From Betaproteobacteria bacterium (lineage in GTDB: Bacteria; Pseudomonadota; Gammaproteobacteria; Burkholderiales; Burkholderiaceae): DNA of 10,699 nt. This document shows positions 1 to 5,517 of this stretch, in pieces; position 1 is the first letter of the stretch, and each line of letters begins with the position of its first letter. The translations under genes and the position numbers were made by a program. Under the pieces are notes generated by a model. It made no database searches. It had not been told where the DNA came from and saw nothing but the letters and a program-made list of their open reading frames with translations. Location of the stretch: contig RFXC01000155.1 in NCBI GenBank assembly GCA_009921765.1, forward strand, positions 1 through 10,699. The letters are read 5' to 3'.

Positions 1-232
1 CCACCAGTCGGCTCGCATACTCCCGTGCCGCCTTCGGATCATGGATGGAGCATGGCCCGATGATGACCAGCAACCGGTCATCCATGCCGTGCAGAATCCG
101 GTGTATCGCCTGCCTGGAACCCGCCACCACCTGCGCGGTGCTGTCATCAAGCGGATACTCGCGCAGCAGATGAGCGGGAGGGGACAACTCGCGGTAGCCG
201 CGGATCCGGGTGTCATCGGTGGTGACGCTCAT
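1..232 (-). CDS. aroG: Phe-sensitive-type DAHP synthase, N-terminal part (cut by window edge)
   Basis: This gene encodes 3-deoxy-7-phosphoheptulonate synthase (class I), which condenses phosphoenolpyruvate and erythrose 4-phosphate in the first step of the shikimate pathway, in the cytoplasm. Only the first 77 codons are present; the rest lies beyond base 1. The translated start has D6 D7 x R9 I10, then EL-x-PP, LLREYP and the family block IIGPCSIHDPKAA at about residues 57-69. From memory, E. coli AroG has the same D6 D7 x R9 I10 at the same positions, in the N-terminal segment linked to phenylalanine feedback, and is closer than AroF or AroH. The ATG is at 232-230 and a GGAG Shine-Dalgarno sequence lies 9 bases upstream. 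Upstream is a Phe/Tyr-rich leader and terminator (291-436), which fits an aromatic-regulated isoenzyme. The active site and most regulatory residues are outside the window, so the isoenzyme type is an inference. Confidence 0.93.
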   Translation of the reverse strand, partial: MSVTTDDTRIRGYRELSPPAHLLREYPLDDSTAQVVAGSRQAIHRILHGMDDRLLVIIGPCSIHDPKAAREYASRLV

Positions 233-241
233 GGTGCTCGA

Positions 242-246
242 CTCCA
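242..246 (-). promoter_or_regulatory. Ribosome binding site of aroG
   Basis: On the minus strand TGGAG stands 9 bases before the ATG at 232. It lies downstream of the attenuator terminator, so aroG is translated from its own site and only if transcription reads through. Confidence 0.7.
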
Positions 247-290
247 GTCAACAGAAAACAGGACATGGCCCGCTGCAACACGGGCGCCGG

Positions 291-329
291 AAAAACAAAA
301 ACCGCCGGGGGTTGAGGCCGGCGGTCTTT
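291..329 (-). terminator. Intrinsic terminator of the aroG attenuator
   Basis: Read on the minus strand, ACCGCCGG (325-318) and CCGGCGGT (308-301) form a perfect 8-bp GC-rich stem around a 9-base loop. A G-T wobble and three A-T pairs (326-329 with the start of the T-tract) can extend it. The 3' side runs straight into TTTTTGTTTTT (301-291). This is a classical Rho-independent terminator, but it sits 58 bases before the aroG start codon rather than after a gene. It therefore acts as a conditional attenuator terminator. It points toward aroG and has no T-tract in the plus direction. Confidence 0.85.
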
Positions 330-382
330 GTCGGGTTGGATTCGTGTCAGCTGCGAACGCGCTCCCGACTCAGTCCGCCGGC
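317..382 (-). promoter_or_regulatory. Predicted antiterminator hairpin competing with the terminator
   Basis: On the minus strand GCCGGCGG (382-375), inside the leader ORF, is exactly complementary to CCGCCGGC (324-317), the 5' arm of the terminator. The helix continues inward after an A/A mismatch with C373-G326 and T372-A327. After a 2x2 internal loop, GTCGGG (369-364) pairs with CCCGAC (335-330). If this forms, the terminator stem cannot. A third, competing hairpin, CCGCC (388-384) with GGCGG (379-375), corresponds to the 1:2 pairing of classical attenuators. It starts at the Pro17-Pro18 codons just after the last Phe codon. A ribosome stalled at the Phe/Tyr codons would cover segment 1 and free segment 2 for antitermination. 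Pairing was worked out by eye and no folding energies were calculated. Confidence 0.72.
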
Positions 383-436
383 AGGCGGAAAGCCGAAAAA
401 CGAATAAAACTCAAAATAACGGATTGCTGTGCACAT
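347..436 (-). CDS. Phe/Tyr-rich leader peptide of the aroG attenuator (29 aa)
   Basis: This is a short ORF with ATG at 436-434 and TGA at 349-347. Within residues 7-16 it has Y7 F8 E9 F10 Y11 S12 F13 F14 G15 F16: five Phe and two Tyr in ten codons. Four of the five Phe codons are TTT and both Tyr codons are TAT, which is striking in such GC-rich DNA. After these come P17 P18 and a Gly/Arg-rich tail with no aromatic residues, whose codons form attenuator stem segments 1 and 2. Its likely role is regulatory: translation speed through the aromatic run reports charged tRNA-Phe and tRNA-Tyr. No strong Shine-Dalgarno sequence is present; GAGG ends only 2 bases before the ATG. The same frame stays open upstream to about 679, but that part is antisense to the E1 alpha gene and has no supported start. 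I do not recognise this exact peptide and cannot say whether it is already catalogued. Confidence 0.82.
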   Translation of the reverse strand: MCTAIRYFEFYSFFGFPPAGGLSRERVRS

Positions 437-443
437 GCCCTCG

Positions 444-473
444 AGTGTAGCCGCAGCCTGTACCGCGCTGCAA
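444..473 (-). promoter_or_regulatory. Candidate sigma-70 promoter for the aroG leader transcript
   Basis: On the minus strand TTGCAG (473-468) and TACACT (449-444) are separated by 18 bases. The -35 matches the consensus only in TTG and the -10 matches at 4 of 6 positions, so each box is modest, but spacing and placement are good. A start 7 bases after the -10 falls on the A of the leader ATG at 436, which would make the transcript leaderless. A start a few bases away cannot be excluded. Confidence 0.5.
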
Positions 474-493
474 GCCGGCGCGGGTTCCGGTCT

Positions 494-501
494 GCTAGCA
501 T
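494..501 (+). promoter_or_regulatory. Possible extended -10 promoter for the E1/TRAP operon
   Basis: The plus strand reads TG-C-TAGCAT, an extended -10 arrangement, 42 bases before the E1 alpha start at 544. No good -35 is seen 17 bases upstream. The core TGCTAGCA (493-500) is an 8-base palindrome and could equally be an operator half or be read from the other strand. Any -35 contact here would overlap the predicted -35 of the divergent aroG promoter. I saw no sigma-54 type -24/-12 pair in this intergenic region, although such promoters are known for some acetoin operons. Confidence 0.3.
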
Positions 502-543
502 CCGACGCCGTTTCCCTGCCCGATGTGCGTTCACGGAGCCGAC

Positions 544-1578
544 ATGTCCAGCCCCGACCCCGAAGCGACCCTTCTCGCCCTCTATCGAACCATGGCTCGC
601 ATCCGCGCCTTTGAAGACGCGGCCGAAATAGCGAGTCGCGGCGGCCTCGCGGCCTGGGGGCCGCAGACCGACCAGGCAACTGGCGGCGCGCCTGCGCAGG
701 TGCGTGGTCCTCTTCACCTCTCCACCGGTCAGGAGGCTGTGCCTGCTGGCGTGTGCGCGCACCTCAGGCCGGATGACCCGATCACTTCCACCCATCGGGG
801 GCATGGCCACACCCTTGCCAAGGGCGCCGACCTCACCCGGATGATGATGGAGCTCTTCGGCAAGGCGGGCGGTTTCTGCGGCGGCCGCGGCGGCTCCATG
901 CACATCGCCGACTTCTCGGTCGGCATGCTGGGCGCCAACGGCGTGGTTGCAGCCAGTATCCCGATCGCGGTCGGTGCTGCGCACGCCATCCGGCTGCAAG
1001 GCCGCCCCGCAATCGCCACAGCGTTTTTTGGTGACGGCGCCATCAACCGGGGGCCCTTCGCGGAAAGCCTCAACTGGGCGGCTGCCTACCACCTGCCCCT
1101 TCTCTTCGTGTGCGAAGACAATCAGTGGTCGGCCACCACACGCACTGACACGCTGTCTGCCGGGGGGGGCGCAGCCGCAAGGGCGCGCGCCTACGGTATC
1201 GAGGCGGTCGAGGTCGACGGCAACGATGTCGAGGCGGTCCTTGCCTGTGCAGGGGAACTCGTCGCAAGGGTCAGGAACGAGGCACGGCCGGCGTTGCTCC
1301 ACGCACGCACCTACCGCTTCAAGGGCCATGTCTCGGTGGACCCGGCTGCCTACCGCGACCCGGCCGAACTCGCGCGCGCGCTCGAGCGCGATCCGATCGC
1401 CCTGGCCCGCCGCCGGCTGGGCGAACTCGGGGTGGCGGGAACCACCATCACCGCAATCGACGACGAGGCGCGTGCCGAGGTCAAGACTGCGCTCGCCGCT
1501 GCCGCTGCGGCGCCCTGGCCGTCGGTGACCGCGGCCTTTGAAGAGATTCAGAGCACGGGAGCCGGGCAATGGCTGTGA
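544..1578 (+). CDS. Thiamine-diphosphate dehydrogenase E1 component, alpha subunit (acetoin/2-oxoacid dehydrogenase type)
   Basis: This 344-residue protein resembles AcoA/PdhA-type E1 alpha subunits, which with E1 beta bind thiamine diphosphate and decarboxylate a 2-oxoacid or cleave acetoin in the cytoplasm. Visible motifs are HLSTGQEAV (58-66), STHRGHGH (82-89), the GGSMH loop (116-120) and the cofactor/Mg signature starting at GDG (163-165) and ending in E191 D192 N193. The usual ending is NN. The second Asn, the metal ligand in known E1 structures, is kept, while the first is Asp. Compared with AcoA-like sequences I remember, there is an extra Gly/Ala/Gln-rich stretch of about 17 residues near 38-55. 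The ATG at 544 is preferred to the in-frame ATG at 523 because GGAG (535-538) lies 5 bases before it and the earlier ATG has none. The stop overlaps the next gene by 10 bases, so the subunits are co-translated. Substrate is unknown; acetoin is the best guess by resemblance. Confidence 0.88.
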   Translation: MSSPDPEATLLALYRTMARIRAFEDAAEIASRGGLAAWGPQTDQATGGAPAQVRGPLHLSTGQEAVPAGVCAHLRPDDPITSTHRGHGHTLAKGADLTRMMMELFGKAGGFCGGRGGSMHIADFSVGMLGANGVVAASIPIAVGAAHAIRLQGRPAIATAFFGDGAINRGPFAESLNWAAAYHLPLLFVCEDNQWSATTRTDTLSAGGGAAARARAYGIEAVEVDGNDVEAVLACAGELVARVRNEARPALLHARTYRFKGHVSVDPAAYRDPAELARALERDPIALARRRLGELGVAGTTITAIDDEARAEVKTALAAAAAAPWPSVTAAFEEIQSTGAGQWL

Positions 1579-2528
1579 GCACATACTCTCAAGCAGCGGT
1601 CGACGCGCTGTGCGCTGCCATGCAGGCAGACCCGTCGGTGATTGCGATGGGTGAAGACATCGGCCGGGGCGGAATCTTCGGCCAGTACCGCGGGCTGCAG
1701 GCGAGGTTTGGCGCCTCGCGCGTGATCGATACGCCGATCTCGGAGGCCACGATCGTGGGTGCGGCGGTCGGCATGGCGCTCACCGGCATGCGGCCGGTGG
1801 TCGAACTGCGGGTGATCGACTTCGCGCTTTGCGCGATGGATGAGATCGTCAACCAGGCCGCCAAGAATCGCTACATGTTCGGCGGCCAGGGGCGGGTGCC
1901 GGTCGTGCTGCGGATGCCGATCGGGATCTGGTCGTCGTCGGCCGCGCAGCATTCGCAATCGCTCGAGAGCTGGTTTGCGCACATCCCTGGCCTGGTGGTG
2001 GTTGCGCCCGCCACACCGCAGGACAACCACGATCTGCTCAAGGCCGCGCTCGCCTGTGGCGACCCGGTAGCCTATCTGGAGCACAAGGAACTGTGGTCGA
2101 TGGAGGGCGATGTCGTTGCCACCGATTCGCTCCCGATCGGCCGCGCACGAATCGTGCGCCCAGGGCGTGACCTCACCATCGTGAGCTGGAGCCGTTCCGT
2201 GCACCAGTGCGCAGAAGCCTGCACGGCGCTCGCATCGCAGGGCATCGATGCCGAGCTCATCGACCTGCGCACGCTCTGGCCCTGGGACCGCGAGACCGTT
2301 TTGGCGTCCGCCGCACGAACGGGGCGCCTGCTCATCGTCCACGAGGCCGTGCAGGTGGCAGGCTTTGGCGCCGAAATCGCGGCCACCATCGCAGAACTCG
2401 CACCCGAGGTGCGGCTCGCCCGCCTGGGAGCGCTACGCATTCCGGTGGGCTACTCGCCCGGGCTCGAGGCGCAGGCGCGGCTCACCCCGGAGGCCATTGC
2501 CGCCCGGGCCTTTGCGCTGGCGAGCTGA
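1569..2528 (+). CDS. Thiamine-diphosphate dehydrogenase E1 component, beta subunit (acetoin/2-oxoacid dehydrogenase type)
   Basis: This 319-residue partner of the preceding E1 alpha belongs to the AcoB/PdhB-type transketolase-like family. Family blocks in order are GEDIG (28-32), DTPISEA (54-60) with E59 as the likely cofactor-activating glutamate, QHSQSLESWFAHIPGL (127-142), and the C-terminal domain with DLRTLWPWD (232-240) followed by HEAVQVAGFGAEI (258-270). The length is close to the usual 325 or so. The ATG at 1569 lies inside the end of the alpha gene, with GGAG at 1558-1561 and a 7-base spacer, so the start is well supported. The two subunits should form an alpha2-beta2 heterotetramer that normally hands an acyl group to a lipoylated E2. 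No E2 or E3 gene follows; a TRAP transporter does. The complex may borrow E2/E3 from elsewhere or act without them, which is inference. Bases 2529-2629 hold no gene. Confidence 0.9.
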   Translation: MAVSTYSQAAVDALCAAMQADPSVIAMGEDIGRGGIFGQYRGLQARFGASRVIDTPISEATIVGAAVGMALTGMRPVVELRVIDFALCAMDEIVNQAAKNRYMFGGQGRVPVVLRMPIGIWSSSAAQHSQSLESWFAHIPGLVVVAPATPQDNHDLLKAALACGDPVAYLEHKELWSMEGDVVATDSLPIGRARIVRPGRDLTIVSWSRSVHQCAEACTALASQGIDAELIDLRTLWPWDRETVLASAARTGRLLIVHEAVQVAGFGAEIAATIAELAPEVRLARLGALRIPVGYSPGLEAQARLTPEAIAARAFALAS

Positions 2529-2557
2529 TCGGGCGCGGCCGCCATGCGCCGCTGCAC

Positions 2558-2563
2558 TAGAAT
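2558..2563 (+). promoter_or_regulatory. Possible -10 element for an internal TRAP promoter
   Basis: TAGAAT matches the sigma-70 -10 consensus at 5 of 6 positions and lies in the 101-base gap between the E1 beta stop and the binding-protein start. No convincing -35 is present 16-18 bases upstream. It could give the binding protein extra transcript, which is typical for transport operons, but the evidence is one hexamer. Confidence 0.3.
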
Positions 2564-2616
2564 GCCGCCTGCAGCACCGGTCTGTGACCGTTGCATTGCC
2601 ATCGATCACCCCTGAT

Positions 2617-2622
2617 GAGGAG
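2617..2622 (+). promoter_or_regulatory. Strong ribosome binding site deciding the dctP start
   Basis: GAGGAG ends 7 bases before the ATG at 2630, the best Shine-Dalgarno sequence in the operon. It fixes that ATG as the start in preference to in-frame TTG 2591 or ATG 2615, which would put extra residues before the twin-arginine signal. The strength suits a periplasmic binding protein needed in excess over its permease. Confidence 0.8.
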
Positions 2623-2629
2623 ACCAACC

Positions 2630-3667
2630 ATGGACCGTCGCTCTGTCCTGAAGGCCGGCACCGCCGGCGCCACCGCGCTCACTGCCCCGTTCATCATCCG
2701 CCCGTCCCACGCTCAGCAATACCGCGCCGAATACCGGTTGTCGACGGTGGTCGGGCCCGCCTTCCCCTGGGGCAAGGGCGGCGAGATCTGGGGCAACCTG
2801 GTGCGCGAACGCACGCAGGGCCGGATCAACATCAAGATGTACCCCGGCGTGTCGCTCATCAACGGCGACCAGACGCGCGAGTTTTCCGCGATCCGTCAGG
2901 GCGTGATCGACATGGCCATCGGCTCGACCATCAACTGGTCGCCGCAGGTGAAAGAGCTGAACCTGTTTTCACTGCCCTTCCTCTCCCAGGACCATGCGGG
3001 TCTTGATGCCATCACCGGCAGCGAGGCGGGCAAACGCACCATGCAGATCGTCGACAAGGCGGGGGTCGTGCCGCTTGCCTGGGGCGAGAACGGATTCCGC
3101 GAGCTCACCAATTCGCGCCGCGAGATCCGCTCGCCAGCCGACATGAAAGGGCTCAAGTTCCGTATCGTGGGTTCACCCATCTTCACCGAGGTGTTCACCG
3201 CGCTCGGCGCCAACCCCACGCAGATGAGCTGGGCCGACGCGCAGCCCGCACTCGCCTCGGGCGCGGTGGAGGGCCAGGAGAACCCGATGCACATCTTCAC
3301 CGCGGCCAAGCTCCACACGCTCGCGCAGAAGTTTGTGACCCGCTGGGGCTATGTCGCTGATCCGCTCATCTTCGTGGTCAATCGCGAGGTCTGGCAGTCA
3401 TGGTCTCCGGCCGATCAGGAAATCGTGCGCGCATCCGCCATCGAGGCAGGCAAGCAGGAAATCGCCATTGCCCGCAAGGGTCTCACCAAGACCGACACCT
3501 CCATGATCCGCGAGGTTGAGGCGCTGGGCGTCAAGGTCACCGAGCTCACACCGGCGGAGAAGGCCGAGTTCCAGCGCGTGCTGAAACCGGTCTATGACAA
3601 GTGGGCCAAGACCATCGGTTCCGACCTGGTGAAGATCGCTGAAGATGCGGTCGCACGCCGCGGCTGA
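2630..3667 (+). CDS. dctP: TRAP transporter periplasmic solute-binding protein, DctP family
   Basis: This 345-residue protein captures an organic anion in the periplasm and delivers it to the DctQM permease. It begins M-D-R3-R4-S-V-L-K, a twin-arginine signal, followed by an Ala/Thr-rich hydrophobic segment and a probable cleavage site after S26-H27-A28. The precursor is therefore likely exported folded by the Tat system. DctP-family marks are WGENGFRELTN (151-161), the GLKFRIVGSP block (174-183) whose R178 corresponds to the arginine that pairs with the ligand carboxylate in known TRAP binding proteins, the following LGANPTQM, and EGQENP (214-219). These favour a carboxylate ligand, but binding proteins of this family take dicarboxylates, 2-oxoacids, sugar acids, ectoines and others, so the substrate remains open. 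It is followed after 12 bases by the small permease. The symbol names the family role, not a proven C4-dicarboxylate specificity. Confidence 0.92.
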   Translation: MDRRSVLKAGTAGATALTAPFIIRPSHAQQYRAEYRLSTVVGPAFPWGKGGEIWGNLVRERTQGRINIKMYPGVSLINGDQTREFSAIRQGVIDMAIGSTINWSPQVKELNLFSLPFLSQDHAGLDAITGSEAGKRTMQIVDKAGVVPLAWGENGFRELTNSRREIRSPADMKGLKFRIVGSPIFTEVFTALGANPTQMSWADAQPALASGAVEGQENPMHIFTAAKLHTLAQKFVTRWGYVADPLIFVVNREVWQSWSPADQEIVRASAIEAGKQEIAIARKGLTKTDTSMIREVEALGVKVTELTPAEKAEFQRVLKPVYDKWAKTIGSDLVKIAEDAVARRG

Positions 3668-3679
3668 TCCTCCAGCATC

Positions 3680-4210
3680 ATGGCCGACCCCCTGCCGCCC
3701 CCGGCTTCTGCGCCTGTCGCCGAGCCGGGATTAGCGCCGGGGCAGTCGGCCCGGAAACGGCTGCTGCCCGAGGACCGGATTGGCGCGGTATTGATGGCGC
3801 TGCTCGCCCTCATCACCTTCGCCAATGTGGTGGTCCGGTATCTCACCGACCAGTCGTTTGCCTGGACCGAAGAGCTGTCGGTCGTGCTGATGGTGCTGCT
3901 CACCATGGTGGCGGCCAGCGCCGCCGTGGTGCGCAACGCGCATGTCCGGATCGAAGTGCTGATTGATGGCGCTTCGCCCGCCCGGGTTCGCGCGCTTGAA
4001 TCGCTCGCCGCACTCGCATCGGTGGTCGCCTGGCTTTTGCTCACCGGCCTGGGCTCGAGGCTTGCGTGGGATGACTACCGGTTCGATGTCACCACCCCCG
4101 GCATCGGGCTGCCCCAGTGGTGGTACACGATCTGGCTGCCCATCCTGGCGCTTCTTCTCGCGGCCCGCTGCATGCAGCGCCTGGTCAGGCTCTGGGCACC
4201 CAAACCGTGA
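3680..4210 (+). CDS. dctQ: TRAP transporter small permease subunit, DctQ family
   Basis: This 176-residue inner-membrane protein pairs with DctM to form the sodium-driven TRAP permease. After a Pro/Ala-rich cytoplasmic tail of about 30 residues there are four hydrophobic segments, at about 33-52, 65-85, 106-126 and 147-163. The conserved block ANVVVRYL (48-55) is followed by FAWTEELSVVL (60-70), the family signature, and by R85-N-A-H88-x-R-I between segments two and three. The size is normal for the family. The ATG follows the dctP stop by 12 bases without a recognisable Shine-Dalgarno sequence, so translational coupling is likely. Its stop overlaps the next start as GTGA. Confidence 0.92.
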   Translation: MADPLPPPASAPVAEPGLAPGQSARKRLLPEDRIGAVLMALLALITFANVVVRYLTDQSFAWTEELSVVLMVLLTMVAASAAVVRNAHVRIEVLIDGASPARVRALESLAALASVVAWLLLTGLGSRLAWDDYRFDVTTPGIGLPQWWYTIWLPILALLLAARCMQRLVRLWAPKP

Positions 4211-5490
4211 CCGGTCTGCTCATCTTTGTGGTCTTCATTGCGCTGATGGTGGCGGGTGTGCCGATCGGCATCGCACTGATGCTGGGTGGCGCAGTCGGCA
4301 TCGGGATGGGTGGACTCGGCTGGCTCGCGATTCCGAACAATTTTTATTCCGGGATTGCGAAGTACCCCCTGCTGGCGCTGCCCATGTTCGTACTGGTCGG
4401 GGCTATTTTCGACCGCTCGGGCGTGGCCAGACGCCTGGTCGATTTTGCGATCGCCATTGTGGGTCGCGGGCCCGGCATGCTGCCGCTCGTTGCGATTGCG
4501 GTGGCAATGTTCCTGGGCGGCATCTCCGGTTCAGGGCCGGCCAACGCCGCAGCCGTCGGTGGCGTGATGCTGGCAGCCATGGCGCGGGCGGGTTATCCGC
4601 CCGCCTACTCGGCGAGCGTGATCGGTGCGGCTGCCGCCACCGACATCCTCATTCCGCCCTCCATCGCCTTCATCGTCTATTCGGTGATGGTGCCCGGGGC
4701 ATCGGTTCCGGCACTGTTCGCCGCCGGCATGATCCCCGGCATTCTCGCAGGCCTTGCGCTCATCGTACCGGCGGTGTGGCTCGCCCGGCGCCACGGCTTT
4801 GGCGCGGCCGAGGCGAGCGAGCCACGCCCGCCCTTCTGGCGGGCGCTGCGCGAGGCCACCTGGGGGCTGTTCGCGCCGGTGCTGATTCTGGGCGGAATGC
4901 GCGCGGGCTGGTTCACCCCCACGGAAGCTGCGGTGGTGGCGGTGTTTTACGGTCTCTTCGTGGGCATGTTCATTCACCGGACGATCCGCCTGCGCGACCT
5001 CACCGATATTCTGGTTGAGGCGGCCGAGGTGTCCGGCGTGATCATGATCGTGATCGCGCTTGCCAGTATCTTCGCCTATGCGGTCAACACGCTTGGCATC
5101 GTTGATCCGCTTGCCCGCGCGGTGCTCGACAGCGGCATCGGCTCGTTTGGCGCATTGGCCGCCATCATCGTCGTGCTGTTGTTCGTTGGCATGGTGCTCG
5201 ACGGCGTATCGATCTTTCTGATTTTCGTGCCGCTCCTGATGCCGCTGATGAAGGCCTACGGCTGGCACCCGGTATGGTTTGGCGTGCTGCTCACCTACAT
5301 GGTGGCCATCGGCCAGTTCACGCCCCCGGTGGCGGTCAACCTGATGGTCTCAGCGCGGCTCGCGGGCGTACGGATCGAACAGACCGTGCCTTGGGTGATG
5401 TGGCTGGTCTTTGCGATGGGCGTGGTGCTGGTGGCGGTTGTAGCCATCCCCGAACTCGCCCTGTGGCTGCCCCGGGTGCTCGGTTACTGA
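4207..5490 (+). CDS. dctM: TRAP transporter large permease subunit, DctM family
   Basis: This 427-residue inner-membrane protein is the transport channel of the TRAP system and has roughly a dozen hydrophobic segments. Family marks are GVPIGIAL (17-24), GGISGSGPANAAAVGG (104-119, the repeated Gly/Ser/Ala loop), the DILIPPSIAFIVY block (146-158), and in the second half GMVLDGVSIFLIFVPLL and QFTPPVAVNL. I chose GTG 4207 as start because it overlaps the dctQ stop in a GTGA tetranucleotide and gives the usual family length. The same frame is open back to ATG 4117, but that would add 30 hydrophilic residues overlapping dctQ without a Shine-Dalgarno sequence. It is the last gene of the plus-strand operon and converges on tldD. 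With dctP and dctQ it forms a complete transporter next to an E1 pair, suggesting uptake of a compound that the E1 enzyme, or the pathway feeding it, uses. Confidence 0.93.
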   Translation: MTGLLIFVVFIALMVAGVPIGIALMLGGAVGIGMGGLGWLAIPNNFYSGIAKYPLLALPMFVLVGAIFDRSGVARRLVDFAIAIVGRGPGMLPLVAIAVAMFLGGISGSGPANAAAVGGVMLAAMARAGYPPAYSASVIGAAAATDILIPPSIAFIVYSVMVPGASVPALFAAGMIPGILAGLALIVPAVWLARRHGFGAAEASEPRPPFWRALREATWGLFAPVLILGGMRAGWFTPTEAAVVAVFYGLFVGMFIHRTIRLRDLTDILVEAAEVSGVIMIVIALASIFAYAVNTLGIVDPLARAVLDSGIGSFGALAAIIVVLLFVGMVLDGVSIFLIFVPLLMPLMKAYGWHPVWFGVLLTYMVAIGQFTPPVAVNLMVSARLAGVRIEQTVPWVMWLVFAMGVVLVAVVAIPELALWLPRVLGY

Positions 5491-5494
5491 GGCA

Positions 5495-5516
5495 GCCGCG
5501 CCGGCCTCTGCGCGGC
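5495..5516. terminator. GC-rich hairpin between convergent dctM and tldD
   Basis: GCCGCGC (5495-5501) and GCGCGGC (5510-5516) form a perfect 7-bp stem with an 8-base loop in the 27-base gap between the two stops. It reads the same from both sides, so it could end or protect both transcripts. There is no T-tract on either strand, so it is not a standard intrinsic terminator. In DNA this GC-rich such a stem could also arise by chance. Confidence 0.4.
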
Positions 5517-5517
5517 G

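Noticed and set aside
523..543. Earlier in-frame ATG for E1 alpha
   Set aside because: There is no Shine-Dalgarno sequence before 523, while GGAG lies 5 bases before the ATG at 544. The extra seven residues are not typical of the family.
437..543. Sigma-54 promoter upstream of the E1 operon
   Set aside because: I looked because acetoin operons in some bacteria use sigma-54, but no GG and GC pair with the required TGGCAC-N5-TTGC-like spacing was seen.
437..679. Upstream extension of the leader-peptide frame to a 110-residue protein
   Set aside because: The extension is antisense to the E1 alpha start and has Arg/Ala-rich shadow composition. The aromatic block with attenuator structures only makes sense for the short form starting at 436.
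370..1584. Long minus-strand open frame (about 404 codons) opposite the E1 alpha gene
   Set aside because: It is the antisense shadow of a strongly conserved E1 alpha gene in GC-rich DNA. The translation is Arg/Gly/His-rich and shows no recognisable domain. It would also run through the aroG promoter and leader.
4117..4206. Upstream ATG giving DctM 30 more residues
   Set aside because: The extension overlaps dctQ deeply, is hydrophilic, and would precede what is normally the very N-terminal membrane segment. The GTG at 4207 in a GTGA overlap is the standard arrangement.
4531..5268. Minus-strand 245-codon open frame opposite dctM
   Set aside because: It is His/Arg/Asp-rich with no domain, lies fully inside a conserved transporter gene on the other strand, and is a frame shadow.
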